Of a stretch of 56,164 nt of DNA, positions 1 to 6,764 are shown one piece after another. The number at the start of each line of letters is the position of its first letter. Position 1 is the first letter of the stretch. This stretch comes from Spirochaetaceae bacterium (GTDB taxonomy: Bacteria; Spirochaetota; Spirochaetia; Treponematales; Treponemataceae). Below the pieces are notes generated by a model. That model had not been told where the DNA came from. It did no database searches and saw only the letters and a list, made by a program, of their open reading frames with translations. The DNA lies in NCBI GenBank assembly GCA_017936345.1, contig JAGBFT010000090.1:1-56164 (forward strand), read 5' to 3'. Made by a program: the position numbers and the translations under genes.

Positions 1-149
1 TAGAACACCAGCTCGTCCACACCCTGCCGATAATACTCGGCGGCCATCTCCACCGGATCCCCGATGTCCACATTCCCCTTGAACTTGATGCCCTTGGTGG
101 TGCGGCCGTCCTTTACATCCAGACAGATGACAATGCGCTTCTTTAACAT
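1..149 (-). CDS. hisF: Imidazole glycerol phosphate synthase cyclase subunit HisF (N-terminal part)
   Basis: Only the first 49 codons or so are in the window; the rest lies off the left edge. The translation opens [16 protein letters not shown] and continues through a [20 protein letters not shown] segment, the classic start of the HisF (beta/alpha)8 barrel with the catalytic Asp of CLDVKDGR. HisF cyclises PRFAR with ammonia supplied by HisH, giving imidazole glycerol phosphate and AICAR in histidine synthesis. The ATG lies inside the last codons of hisH (7-base overlap), so the two subunits are translationally coupled. The region is richer in GC than the following genes. Identification is firm; the C-terminal half cannot be judged. 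Confidence 0.93.
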   Translation of the reverse strand, partial: MLKKRIVICLDVKDGRTTKGIKFKGNVDIGDPVEMAAEYYRQGVDELVF

Positions 150-781
150 GATAGCCCTCCCTCTCCGCACAAGCAAAAGTTCCTCAGTAGTCGCAGCCCC
201 GGCTCTCCAGACTTTTCCGGGTGGAACTGCACCGCCACCAGGCTACCCTTCCGCACGGCCGCAGGAACAGTGATTCCATAGTCGGCAGTAGCCACAATCA
301 CCGACTCATCCTCCGGTTGGATGACGTAGGAATGGACAAAATAGTAGGACTGAGAGTCATTGATTCCAGAAAAAATCGGGTCACTGCCACCATTCCGATA
401 CTGGAGATTGTTCCAGCCCATGTGGGGCACCTTCAGGGAAAAATCCTTTTTTATGGAAGAAAAATGGCGGATTGTGCCGGGAATCAGGCCCAAGCAGGGA
501 GTGTCCCCCTCCTCGGAAAAGTCAAAGACAATCTGGGAGCCTAAGCAGATTCCCAGAACCGGAACCTGGCGGGCAACGCTCTCCCGCAAAAAGGAGTCAA
601 AGCCGGAACTTTGCAGCTGCTCCATGGCGTAACGGGCATCACCCACACCGGGAAAAATCAGCCTGCTGGCTCCCTCCAAATCCTGTGGCCTGTCTGCAAT
701 CGTATACTGGCAACTAAGGGCTGCCAGTGCCCGCTCCACACTCTTGATATTGCCCGCCTTGTAGTCAATGATTCCAACCAT
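143..781 (-). CDS. hisH: Imidazole glycerol phosphate synthase glutaminase subunit HisH
   Basis: Class I glutamine amidotransferase of 212 residues, the usual HisH length. It releases ammonia from glutamine for HisF in histidine synthesis. The catalytic triad is visible: Cys79 in VLGICLGSQ, and His187 and Glu189 in QFHPEKS. The oxyanion-loop region PGVGDAR is near residues 44-50. Downstream hisF overlaps by 7 bases, as expected for the two halves of one enzyme. No Shine-Dalgarno sequence precedes the ATG; instead a TAAAAT box ends 6 nt upstream, so the mRNA may be leaderless. If so, hisH is the first gene of this transcript. Confidence 0.96.
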   Translation of the reverse strand: MVGIIDYKAGNIKSVERALAALSCQYTIADRPQDLEGASRLIFPGVGDARYAMEQLQSSGFDSFLRESVARQVPVLGICLGSQIVFDFSEEGDTPCLGLIPGTIRHFSSIKKDFSLKVPHMGWNNLQYRNGGSDPIFSGINDSQSYYFVHSYVIQPEDESVIVATADYGITVPAAVRKGSLVAVQFHPEKSGEPGLRLLRNFCLCGEGGLSC

Positions 782-787
782 GCCGTC

Positions 788-816
788 ATTTTATCGCAAA
801 AATTGAACTATGTGAA
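788..816 (-). promoter_or_regulatory. Promoter of hisHF, candidate leaderless start
   Basis: On the minus strand TTCACA (811-816) and TAAAAT (788-793) are separated by exactly 17 bp; each differs from consensus at one position. Only GACGGC lies between the -10 box and the hisH ATG, so transcription would begin at or within a base or two of the start codon. No Shine-Dalgarno sequence is present. Confidence 0.6.
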
Positions 817-843
817 TATAAAACTTTAATTATTCTTTAGTAC

Positions 844-871
844 TTGCAATCACAATCAAATATGCTATACT
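844..871 (+). promoter_or_regulatory. Extended -10 promoter in front of the 880-1959 gene
   Basis: TGCTATACT forms an extended -10 (TATACT at 866-871) with TTGCAA at 844-849 as a weak -35 (16 bp spacer). It lies inside the upstream end of the longest open frame, which shows that the TTG at 844 is not the real start codon. The initiation point is expected near 878. Confidence 0.55.
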
Positions 872-879
872 ATAAACTT

Positions 880-1959
880 GTGGAAATGGCAGATGATATG
901 CATCAAGAAGATTTTACTCACATTGACATAGAAGAGTTTTTCGATTCTGATGAGACAAAAGAAAAATTCTCCACAGAACTTGTTGTTCTCTCCCAAGATG
1001 AAGCTGCGATTTTGGCAAAGTTGATTCACTTTCTCAAAGATGACGCTCCTGATACCCTCTTGGGAATTATGGATCGTTTTGCAGATTTGGAGCGACTGGT
1101 AGCAAATATTACCCACTTTCCATCCCTGCTTGAACGTCAAATTATTCTGGGAGAAACTCGTACGCAACATACACTGATAGAAGGACTTCTCACCCACCGT
1201 GATGGCGACAAGATGTTGCATCTTCCAGCAAAGGCTACCCTTGGCAAGGGTTTTTTGGTTACTAAATATCATACCTTTATTTCCATGTATCGCATTGCAG
1301 TAAATTCAGGGATGGATTCTAAAGATATACAAGAGGTTTATCAGGCTGCCAGCACCATTCTTTTTACCATCATGGCAGAAGATGTCTATCTTGACCTAAT
1401 AGACGATCAAACAATTCCTGTAGATATACGTCGTGAGATTGCATTTTCCTTGATTGTATTGTGGGAACATCGGTACGACCAAAATGTTTCTGATGTGGCA
1501 CCTGTTCTTAGAACTGTTTGGGAAGCCCGCAGAAACCTGGCTCCGGCCTTTGGCACCATGGTGGGAACCAGTGAATTGCTGCTTATTTCCATACAGATGG
1601 ACGAATCCTGGACTGCATTTTTGCGAGAAAAGCTTAGCGAAAAAGATGTTTCCCAAGCCATGGAGGAATTCCTTTTCGGACTGTCCTACGAACAGATTCA
1701 AACCCTAAGAAAAATTCTACGGGAACGGGGAATTGCGGCCATTGGGCGAGATGAAATTTCCACCTTCTTGGAACAAGAAATCAAAATTGATGTGGCTTCG
1801 GACTTACGAGATTTTTATATGCAGTATACTGTACGGCGTGATAATGCCCGTGTGCGCAAACGACTCAAAATTCCTGGTCCATGCCATACGCTGGAAGATC
1901 ATTACATGCGGTTTATCTTGGAAAGAAATAAGGAGAAACAACAAGATGTCTCAGAATAA
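880..1959 (+). CDS. Conserved hypothetical protein coupled to an XRE regulator
   Basis: I do not recognise a characterised family. The protein is about 359 residues, acidic at the N-terminus and predicted mostly helical, without signal peptide or membrane segments, so probably cytoplasmic. The C-terminus is basic (ARVRKRLKIPGP). The open frame reaches back to TTG at 844, but a promoter -10 box sits at 866-871, so GTG 880 (8 nt after the box), ATG 886 or ATG 898 is the likely start; none has a clear ribosome binding site. The end overlaps the next gene by 14 bases, so the unknown protein and the regulator are made together and may act on the same process. The coding call rests on length, frame and coupling. 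Confidence 0.8.
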   Translation: MEMADDMHQEDFTHIDIEEFFDSDETKEKFSTELVVLSQDEAAILAKLIHFLKDDAPDTLLGIMDRFADLERLVANITHFPSLLERQIILGETRTQHTLIEGLLTHRDGDKMLHLPAKATLGKGFLVTKYHTFISMYRIAVNSGMDSKDIQEVYQAASTILFTIMAEDVYLDLIDDQTIPVDIRREIAFSLIVLWEHRYDQNVSDVAPVLRTVWEARRNLAPAFGTMVGTSELLLISIQMDESWTAFLREKLSEKDVSQAMEEFLFGLSYEQIQTLRKILRERGIAAIGRDEISTFLEQEIKIDVASDLRDFYMQYTVRRDNARVRKRLKIPGPCHTLEDHYMRFILERNKEKQQDVSE

Positions 1960-2527
1960 AAAGACTCCCTTTCGGTTTGGAGAAAAAATCCGTGCAGTCC
2001 GAGAAAGAAAGGGCTATACCCTCAAGGTTGTAGCACAGCGGGCAGGGGTGAGCGAAAGTTTAGTCTCACAAATTGAACGAAACAAGGTTTCCCCTGCCAT
2101 TGATACATTGTTAGTTTTAGCGGACGTTTTAGACATTAACTTGGAATTCCTCTTTGAAGAATACCGAAGGGAGCGTCCTGTTCAAATAATTCGAGCCCAA
2201 GAACGCCGCACAGTGGAAGAAGAATCTGCTATTTATGAAGAATTGGCTAAACCTACAGAAAGCGATGGAAACCATTCTTTGGAATCATATATCGTTAAGC
2301 TGCCACCAAACTGCCAAACTCTGAGAGGCTCTTACGGACACTTGGGAAGGGAATTGGGATTTATTATTTCCGGCAAGGGGCAGCTTCAGTATGAATCAAA
2401 AATTTATGACCTGGAAGCAGGAGACAGCGTGTCCTATTCTGCCTCATCACCTCACACTCTAATCAATGTGGGTTCCGATACCCTCACAGCCCTTTGGGTA
2501 GTAACTCCGCCCCAAAGATTTGTATAA
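1946..2527 (+). CDS. XRE-family regulator with cupin sensor domain
   Basis: A 193-residue protein with an N-terminal helix-turn-helix (about residues 9-65; GYTLKVVAQRAGVSESLVSQ contains the recognition region) and a C-terminal cupin_2 barrel (about 115-190, with ELGFIISGKG and LEAGDSVSY). This architecture is typical of regulators of metabolic genes that sense a small ligand with the cupin. The start ATG at 1946 has AAGGAG 11 bases upstream and lies inside the preceding gene; the frame is open further upstream, but that part does not look coding. A bidirectional terminator follows. The target genes are not evident; the coupled upstream gene or the convergent MaoC gene are candidates. Confidence 0.9.
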   Translation: MSQNKKTPFRFGEKIRAVRERKGYTLKVVAQRAGVSESLVSQIERNKVSPAIDTLLVLADVLDINLEFLFEEYRRERPVQIIRAQERRTVEEESAIYEELAKPTESDGNHSLESYIVKLPPNCQTLRGSYGHLGRELGFIISGKGQLQYESKIYDLEAGDSVSYSASSPHTLINVGSDTLTALWVVTPPQRFV

Positions 2528-2540
2528 TTCAGCAGGCTAA

Positions 2541-2584
2541 AAAAAACTCCTGCACCGAATTCTACTTGGCACAGGAGTTTTCTT
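2541..2584. terminator. Bidirectional intrinsic terminator
   Basis: AAAACTCCTG (2543-2552) pairs with CAGGAGTTTT (2572-2581), with A-run and T-run on the two sides. It sits between the convergent XRE-cupin and MaoC genes and can serve both. Confidence 0.85.
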
Positions 2585-2612
2585 ATGAGAACCTATAATT
2601 TACTAACAAAGA

Positions 2613-3026
2613 TTAGATTCTTGGGGGAATGACGGAAGCAACACCCTCAATTACGACCTCTCCATCCTGATTCTTACAGATGGTAGTCATGGTTGCAATA
2701 TCGAACTTTTCCTTTTCCTTAATTTCAGTTACTTCCAACTCAACGGTCAAGGTATCGTCAATGCGAACGGGTTTCTTGAACTTCAAATCCTGACTGAGAT
2801 AGGTGGTCCCAAGACCAGGCATTCCCATACCAATAGCAGCGGAAATAACCCCCGCACCAATCATTCCGTGGGCAATGCGTCCCTTGAACATAGTGTTCTT
2901 TGCATACTCATCGTCCAAATGCAAAGGATTCTTGTCACCACTTACCTCAGCAAAAGAAAAAACATCTTCATTGCTGACCTTCTTGCTGAAACTATAGGTA
3001 TCTCCTACCTTAATTCCTAAAGCCAT
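2613..3026 (-). CDS. MaoC-like (R)-specific enoyl-CoA hydratase
   Basis: A 137-residue hot-dog-fold protein of the MaoC/PhaJ family, which hydrates enoyl-CoA (or enoyl-ACP) to the (R)-3-hydroxy form. The hydratase motif is present: Asp and His of SGDKNPLHLDDEYA (about residues 29-42), followed by the GRIAHGMIGAG helix. The length is that of the single-domain bacterial enzymes. GGAGG precedes the ATG at good spacing, and an extended -10 promoter lies about 45 bases upstream. The gene is alone, with a terminator after it, so the pathway is not shown by neighbours; a role in fatty-acid or acyl-CoA metabolism is inferred from the family. Confidence 0.9.
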   Translation of the reverse strand: MALGIKVGDTYSFSKKVSNEDVFSFAEVSGDKNPLHLDDEYAKNTMFKGRIAHGMIGAGVISAAIGMGMPGLGTTYLSQDLKFKKPVRIDDTLTVELEVTEIKEKEKFDIATMTTICKNQDGEVVIEGVASVIPPRI

Positions 3027-3077
3027 TTTCTTCCTCCATAATAAAAAATCATGTAAACAACGTTACAAGCATGTTAA

Positions 3078-3106
3078 ATTTTATCAACAAAACAATAAAT
3101 TTGCAA
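3078..3106 (-). promoter_or_regulatory. Promoter of the MaoC gene
   Basis: Minus-strand TTGCAA (3101-3106), 17 bp spacer, TAAAAT (3078-3083) preceded by TGA as an extended -10. It gives a leader of about 45 nt containing the GGAGG site. Confidence 0.6.
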
Positions 3107-3253
3107 TGACATAAGCAGCAAAACCACCGGAATTACAGTCCACGATTTACTGCACCATGCACCTTCCCGAGGCCCCTTCTCAGACAAATCCCATCATTGC
3201 CAGGCCTGCACTTTAGCAAGGTTCTTTTTCCGGCAGAAGTTTCTAAAACCGAT
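3107..3253. other. Intergenic stretch without recognised gene
   Basis: This is the central part of the 315-base gap between the MaoC gene and the small-membrane-protein cassette. Apart from the two divergent promoters at its edges I see no open frame, tRNA or strong hairpin. The segment 3130-3240 is less AT-rich than its surroundings and could be a remnant, but nothing identifies it. Confidence 0.4.
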
Positions 3254-3282
3254 TTGTAGAATAATCCAACATACAATATAAT
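3254..3282 (+). promoter_or_regulatory. Promoter of the small membrane-protein cassette
   Basis: TTGTAG (3254-3259), 17 bp spacer, perfect TATAAT (3277-3282). Transcription would start near 3289, giving a leader of about 50 nt before the GTG start at 3342. Confidence 0.65.
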
Positions 3283-3341
3283 GTAGTCAAGTTGTCAACA
3301 GTCATAGCGTCAATAAAAGATAAATCTTAGGAGAGCTATTC

Positions 3342-3812
3342 GTGTACTATTCATCTTTAATTACATCGGTCATTGCCGTCATTTTGATTCTACCCTTGGT
3401 TGATCTCACCGAGCCACCATTACATTTTGTGTGCTTTGTTCCAATCTTGAAGCTGCTGCCATACATTCATTCATGGGTAGCCGTAAGTTGGTTTTTCTTT
3501 CTGGTGCAAAATACGGACTTGCCCAGTCCAAGTTATAAACTCCTTCACCTTCACATTGACAACGAAACTTTGATACAAAAGCTATCAATACTATTGCTCA
3601 ATTTCTTAAAATACCTGTTCATGTACATTGTATTGATAGCAGACTCGTATGGCATCACCCAAGAGGTCAAACAGAACGTCCTGACCTATGTTCTTTTTAT
3701 CGCAACGGTAAATCTCGCTTCCCGGTTCATGATATTTAAGGATACATCGCTTTTAGAAAGATTTTTGAGGATTAAACCATATAAGTATGAAACAAAGGGA
3801 GACATAAAATGA
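3342..3812 (+). CDS. Hypothetical membrane protein, four predicted helices
   Basis: A 156-residue protein of unknown family. It starts with GTG at 3342, six bases after AGGAGAG. Hydrophobic segments lie at about residues 5-22, 28-54, 80-103 and 113-133, followed by a basic tail, so it is an inner-membrane protein with a cytosolic C-terminus likely. A good promoter lies upstream. Its stop TGA overlaps the ATG of a 24-codon ORF. It is the first gene of an AT-rich, single-strand cassette (3342-4913) whose members I cannot assign. An antisense ORF in this stretch has no ribosome binding site and is rejected. Confidence 0.7.
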   Translation: MYYSSLITSVIAVILILPLVDLTEPPLHFVCFVPILKLLPYIHSWVAVSWFFFLVQNTDLPSPSYKLLHLHIDNETLIQKLSILLLNFLKYLFMYIVLIADSYGITQEVKQNVLTYVLFIATVNLASRFMIFKDTSLLERFLRIKPYKYETKGDIK

Positions 3813-3883
3813 AAGCAAAGAAGATATATGAATTGCACCGGGCTGTAGTTGATGATGATGTTTCAAAAGGACAAGAACAATGA
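3809..3883 (+). CDS. 24-residue ORF, small protein or broken gene start
   Basis: An ATG overlapping the previous stop (ATGA), with AAGGGAG eight bases upstream, opens a frame of 24 codons beginning MKAKKIYELHRAVV and ending in TGA. It overlaps the next gene in another frame. Either it is a short coupled ORF that delivers ribosomes to the next start, or it is the original N-terminus of that gene cut off by a one-base frameshift. The strong initiation site is real in sequence; the product is uncertain. Confidence 0.45.
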   Translation: MKAKKIYELHRAVVDDDVSKGQEQ

Positions 3884-4130
3884 TTTCCATTTTAAAGAAA
3901 TAATTGAAGCAAGAGATTATGTTTTCTTTGTCCTGGTCTTTGTCGAATTTCTTTTAGCATTATCATTTGTTGTAAATTTCATAATTGATCCGGTGAGAAA
4001 AAAAAGAAATCAAGATTATAAATTCAATAAACTTGGGATAATTTTCACATCATTTTTTTGTATTTTTGTACTTATACAGTTTATTCTAATGTTAATTGTA
4101 ATCTTTATCTATTTTTTCGGAAGTACATGA
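3852..4130 (+). CDS. Hypothetical membrane protein, two helices
   Basis: About 92 residues, very rich in Phe, Ile and Val, with two long hydrophobic segments (about 23-46 and 64-90) separated by a basic loop (DPVRKKRNQDYKFNK). Four possible in-frame starts follow each other (TTG then three ATGs, 3849-3860), none with a strong binding site, so translation probably depends on ribosomes leaving the overlapping 24-codon ORF. No family recognised. Size and topology would suit a holin, a toxin-like membrane peptide or a small subunit, but nothing in the sequence decides between these. Confidence 0.55.
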   Translation: MMMFQKDKNNDFHFKEIIEARDYVFFVLVFVEFLLALSFVVNFIIDPVRKKRNQDYKFNKLGIIFTSFFCIFVLIQFILMLIVIFIYFFGST

Positions 4131-4172
4131 GGAATTGCCAAATATATTATCTTTCTAAGGTGTTAGGGAAGT

Positions 4173-4442
4173 ATGATTGAAATATGTTGTATTATTATTT
4201 TTATTTTCGGTCTGATAGCATGTTTCATTACAATATTACAGGGACTCAAAGTTGGACGTGAACAATATGACAATACACTCAATAAGTATCAATATTGGAG
4301 AAACAGAACTGTGAAGGATCACGATATACGAGAAGGATTTCCTTATGAGGTATATGGTTTAGTTCCTGCAAAATACTGGAAAAGACTTCTAGTATTTTTC
4401 ACGATTATGGGAGTATCTGCGGTTGCTCTCCGCTTCTTTTAG
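4173..4442 (+). CDS. Hypothetical small membrane protein
   Basis: 89 residues with a hydrophobic N-terminal helix (about 2-24), a polar middle with many Tyr, Asn and Arg residues, and a second helix at the C-terminus (about 70-88). AGGGA lies just before the ATG. Third membrane protein of the unknown cassette, on the same strand as its neighbours. No homologue recognised. Confidence 0.6.
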   Translation: MIEICCIIIFIFGLIACFITILQGLKVGREQYDNTLNKYQYWRNRTVKDHDIREGFPYEVYGLVPAKYWKRLLVFFTIMGVSAVALRFF

Positions 4443-4511
4443 TTTCTTACGGTGTAAGTATGGAGATGAGCCAAGTCAAATAAATCAGCAAAAAGGAGAA
4501 CCTTTGCCATA

Positions 4512-4913
4512 ATGTGTCTTGATAAATTTCTTTCAACTGACTCTTTCCATGATAATCTTTTGATGGGTATTGAAATTTGTGGTGAGCAAACCTTAAAACT
4601 GATTGTATGTGAAGATGGTTTTGTCAATAAGCGTTTTCTCTACTTTTTTGATGTGATTGAATGTAGATTTTGTGATTTTTCTTTGGGAAATATCATACTT
4701 GATATTGAAATAATTACTGCGGAGTCACTAGATTTACGAGACAAAAATGACTTGTTTTTTTTGCTGAATATTGAATCCTATCAACAAGGAGAGCCTTGGA
4801 TTCAAGAGAAAATATCAAGGATAGAAAAGGGGGAGTTATCATTAGTGATAGTATCTACAAGTTTTGGGGCACATGGATGTATTTTATGCAAAGCGGTAAA
4901 AACTGAAATATAA
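4512..4913 (+). CDS. Hypothetical soluble protein
   Basis: 133 residues, acidic, no signal peptide or membrane segment, with six or so cysteines (for example IECRFCDF and HGCILCKAV). The alternating hydrophobic pattern around DVIECRFCDFSLGNIILDIE predicts beta strands and resembles small immunity-type or cargo-binding domains, but I cannot name a family. AAGGAG lies 14 bases before the ATG, which is long, so the start is not certain. It is the last gene of the AT-rich cassette that begins at 3342. Confidence 0.55.
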   Translation: MCLDKFLSTDSFHDNLLMGIEICGEQTLKLIVCEDGFVNKRFLYFFDVIECRFCDFSLGNIILDIEIITAESLDLRDKNDLFFLLNIESYQQGEPWIQEKISRIEKGELSLVIVSTSFGAHGCILCKAVKTEI

Positions 4914-5018
4914 TTACCAGATTTACAATGGACAGAGACATTACTGGGAAATTGACAAAAGCAAGTCATCATCCATGAATAGAGCAATTCCATCATAACT
5001 TGGAGTGAAAACAGTCGC

Positions 5019-5981
5019 TTAATTCCACAAGTTCTGGGGATTTACCCCCTTTCCATTCTTATAGACAGCAAAATGCAGGTGAGGGCCGGTGCTCAGGCCT
5101 GTACTACCTACAGTACCAATCTTTGTATTGGTGTATACATACCGCCCACGTTTTGTATTAATGGTATCCATATGTCCATACAAGGTTTGATAACCTGAAT
5201 GATGACGAATTACTACGTAATTACCATAGGTATTGTTATATCCTGCCTCAATAACAGTTCCCTCAAGGGCGGCATAGATAGCAGTACCCCTATTGGCAGC
5301 CATATCAATGCCACCGTGAAAGGTTCTGGCTCCTGTAAAGGGGTTCTTTCTCCATCCATAGTAGGAAGAAAAGTAGTAGCGGCCCTTGATTGGTCGCTGG
5401 AACAAATCTCCGTTTATTTCTTGGCGGGTAACCCAATCCAACTCCGCATCGGGAAGAAAGAGGGTTGTACCTGCTGACAGAGACACGTCCAAGGCAAGAT
5501 TGTTCACTTGGGCGCATTTATCCTGAGAAATCTCGTACTTTATCGCAACTTCTCCCAAGGTTTCTCCGTCTTCACGTACTGTATAGAGAATACCAGGCAT
5601 TGAGGGGATTTTTAGATATTGTCCAGGCTGAATCAAGCGGGTTTTTCTAATATTATTTACACTGATGAGAGTGTCTTGGGTAAGACCAAAATCCTCGGCA
5701 ATCACTCCAATCATATCCCCTTCTTTAATTCGGTAAGCAGTGTATGAAAGGGAAGGATTCATATCGTCAACAACAAGAGCCTCATCTTCCAGCTGTATTG
5801 CATCATCCACAAAGGGAAAGTCTTCTATGTTGGCAAGCATAGGAGGAACAGCGCTATCATATCCTCCCTGACCAGCTTCAATTTGAGGTCTTAACACGGG
5901 ATACAAGAAGACACCGCTTCCAAAAACACCCAAAAAGAAACATCCAATTAAAAGATACTTAACCGCCATTCTAGTTTTCAT
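5019..5981 (-). CDS. Membrane-anchored LysM-M23 peptidase
   Basis: A 320-residue envelope protein. Residues 8-28 form a signal anchor; two LysM peptidoglycan-binding modules follow (about 82-127 and 132-178); the C-terminal half is a LytM/M23 metallopeptidase domain (about 215-318). The zinc ligands His222 and Asp226 (FHGGIDMA) and His303 of GPHLHF are present, so the domain looks active, unlike degenerate EnvC/NlpD activators. The expected role is cutting peptidoglycan cross-links in growth or division, in the periplasm. It follows rlmE on the same strand with an 8-base gap, so the two are probably co-transcribed. Confidence 0.92.
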   Translation of the reverse strand: MKTRMAVKYLLIGCFFLGVFGSGVFLYPVLRPQIEAGQGGYDSAVPPMLANIEDFPFVDDAIQLEDEALVVDDMNPSLSYTAYRIKEGDMIGVIAEDFGLTQDTLISVNNIRKTRLIQPGQYLKIPSMPGILYTVREDGETLGEVAIKYEISQDKCAQVNNLALDVSLSAGTTLFLPDAELDWVTRQEINGDLFQRPIKGRYYFSSYYGWRKNPFTGARTFHGGIDMAANRGTAIYAALEGTVIEAGYNNTYGNYVVIRHHSGYQTLYGHMDTINTKRGRYVYTNTKIGTVGSTGLSTGPHLHFAVYKNGKGVNPQNLWN

Positions 5982-5989
5982 ACTATCTG

Positions 5990-6589
5990 CTAACCCTTCT
6001 TGTTTAATCCTACCAAATATGTCTCAAAGGATTCTGTGCGACAGGCCTCTGGCTTAAACCCTCGTGCAGAAGTAAAAATCTGCCGCATGGACTTAAGGAG
6101 CTGCTGCTGGTCTCCACCTTGAAAAATCTTGGCAACAAAATTTCCCCCAGGCTTTAGCATTGTCTGGGCATAATAGATTGCCAGTTCCACCAAACCTGTG
6201 GAACGGGCTGTATCTACCGTCCTGTTGCCAGAAGTTGGGGGTGCTGCATCGCAAATGACTGAATCGTAGGGTCCTAGATTCCGAGCCTGCATCCTCACCT
6301 CCTCATCGTATAAATCCCCTTGGATAAAGGTAAGGTTGCTTCCGACAACATCCTTTGCCAAGGGCTTTAAGTCAATGGAAGTGAGATGGCCAGTTCCATT
6401 CAAGGTTCTTAGAGCAAAGACAGTCCAACTGCCAGGGGCTGCGCCAAGATCAAGAACAGAGGAATTTTTTTTCAACAGACCAAACTTTTCGTCCAGCTCT
6501 TTTAGTTTGTACACAGACCTGGCAGGATACCCTTCAGAAAAGGCCTTCTTTGACCAGTAATCTGGTTTTTCATAACTATTTGCAGCCAT
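5990..6589 (-). CDS. rlmE: 23S rRNA (uridine-2'-O-)-methyltransferase RlmE/FtsJ
   Basis: A 199-residue Rossmann methyltransferase close to the size of E. coli RlmE. The SAM motif VLDLGAAPGSW is at 45-55, and the catalytic K-D-K-E set is visible: Lys28 (YPARSVYKL), Asp114 (ICDAAPP), Lys154 (FVAKIFQG) and Glu189 (FETYLVG). The family methylates U2552 in the A loop of 23S rRNA late in 50S assembly. GGAAGG precedes the ATG. It is first in a pair with the M23 peptidase gene and divergent from the polyprenyl synthetase operon. Confidence 0.94.
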   Translation of the reverse strand: MAANSYEKPDYWSKKAFSEGYPARSVYKLKELDEKFGLLKKNSSVLDLGAAPGSWTVFALRTLNGTGHLTSIDLKPLAKDVVGSNLTFIQGDLYDEEVRMQARNLGPYDSVICDAAPPTSGNRTVDTARSTGLVELAIYYAQTMLKPGGNFVAKIFQGGDQQQLLKSMRQIFTSARGFKPEACRTESFETYLVGLNKKG

Positions 6590-6730
6590 AAGCCTTCCAA
6601 ATTATCGGCAGATTTTTCTATTCTGATTACATGAAAAGCTCATCACCCTTCACGTATCGTGTTTAAAAAATGACACTATATACTACATGACTTATCCTTT
6701 AGAATCAACTAGAACTCCTTCTTTTTAGGT

Positions 6731-6758
6731 TTTCAGAATCCATAAGTTTTGATATACT
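6731..6758 (+). promoter_or_regulatory. Extended -10 promoter with candidate leaderless start
   Basis: TGATATACT carries TATACT at 6753-6758 with a TG extension and a weak -35 (TTTCAG at 6731-6736, 16 bp spacer). Only six bases separate it from the ATG of the polyprenyl synthetase gene, and there is no Shine-Dalgarno sequence, so the mRNA probably begins at or next to the start codon. Confidence 0.6.
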
Positions 6759-6764
6759 CAGCAT

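Noticed and set aside
844..879. TTG start at 844 for the unknown protein
   Set aside because: The extended -10 box TGCTATACT lies within these codons, so they precede the transcription start.
1733..1945. N-terminal extension of the XRE-cupin regulator
   Set aside because: It lies in an overlapping frame of the previous gene, and the HTH protein has a proper binding site at 1930.
3406..3588. Antisense ORF of 60 codons within the first cassette gene
   Set aside because: No ribosome binding site; the plus-strand frame has a site, a promoter and clear membrane helices.
6590..6625. GCCGATAA upstream of rlmE resembles the -10 of flagellar sigma-28 promoters
   Set aside because: No TAAA box at the required 15-base distance, and rlmE is not a motility gene.
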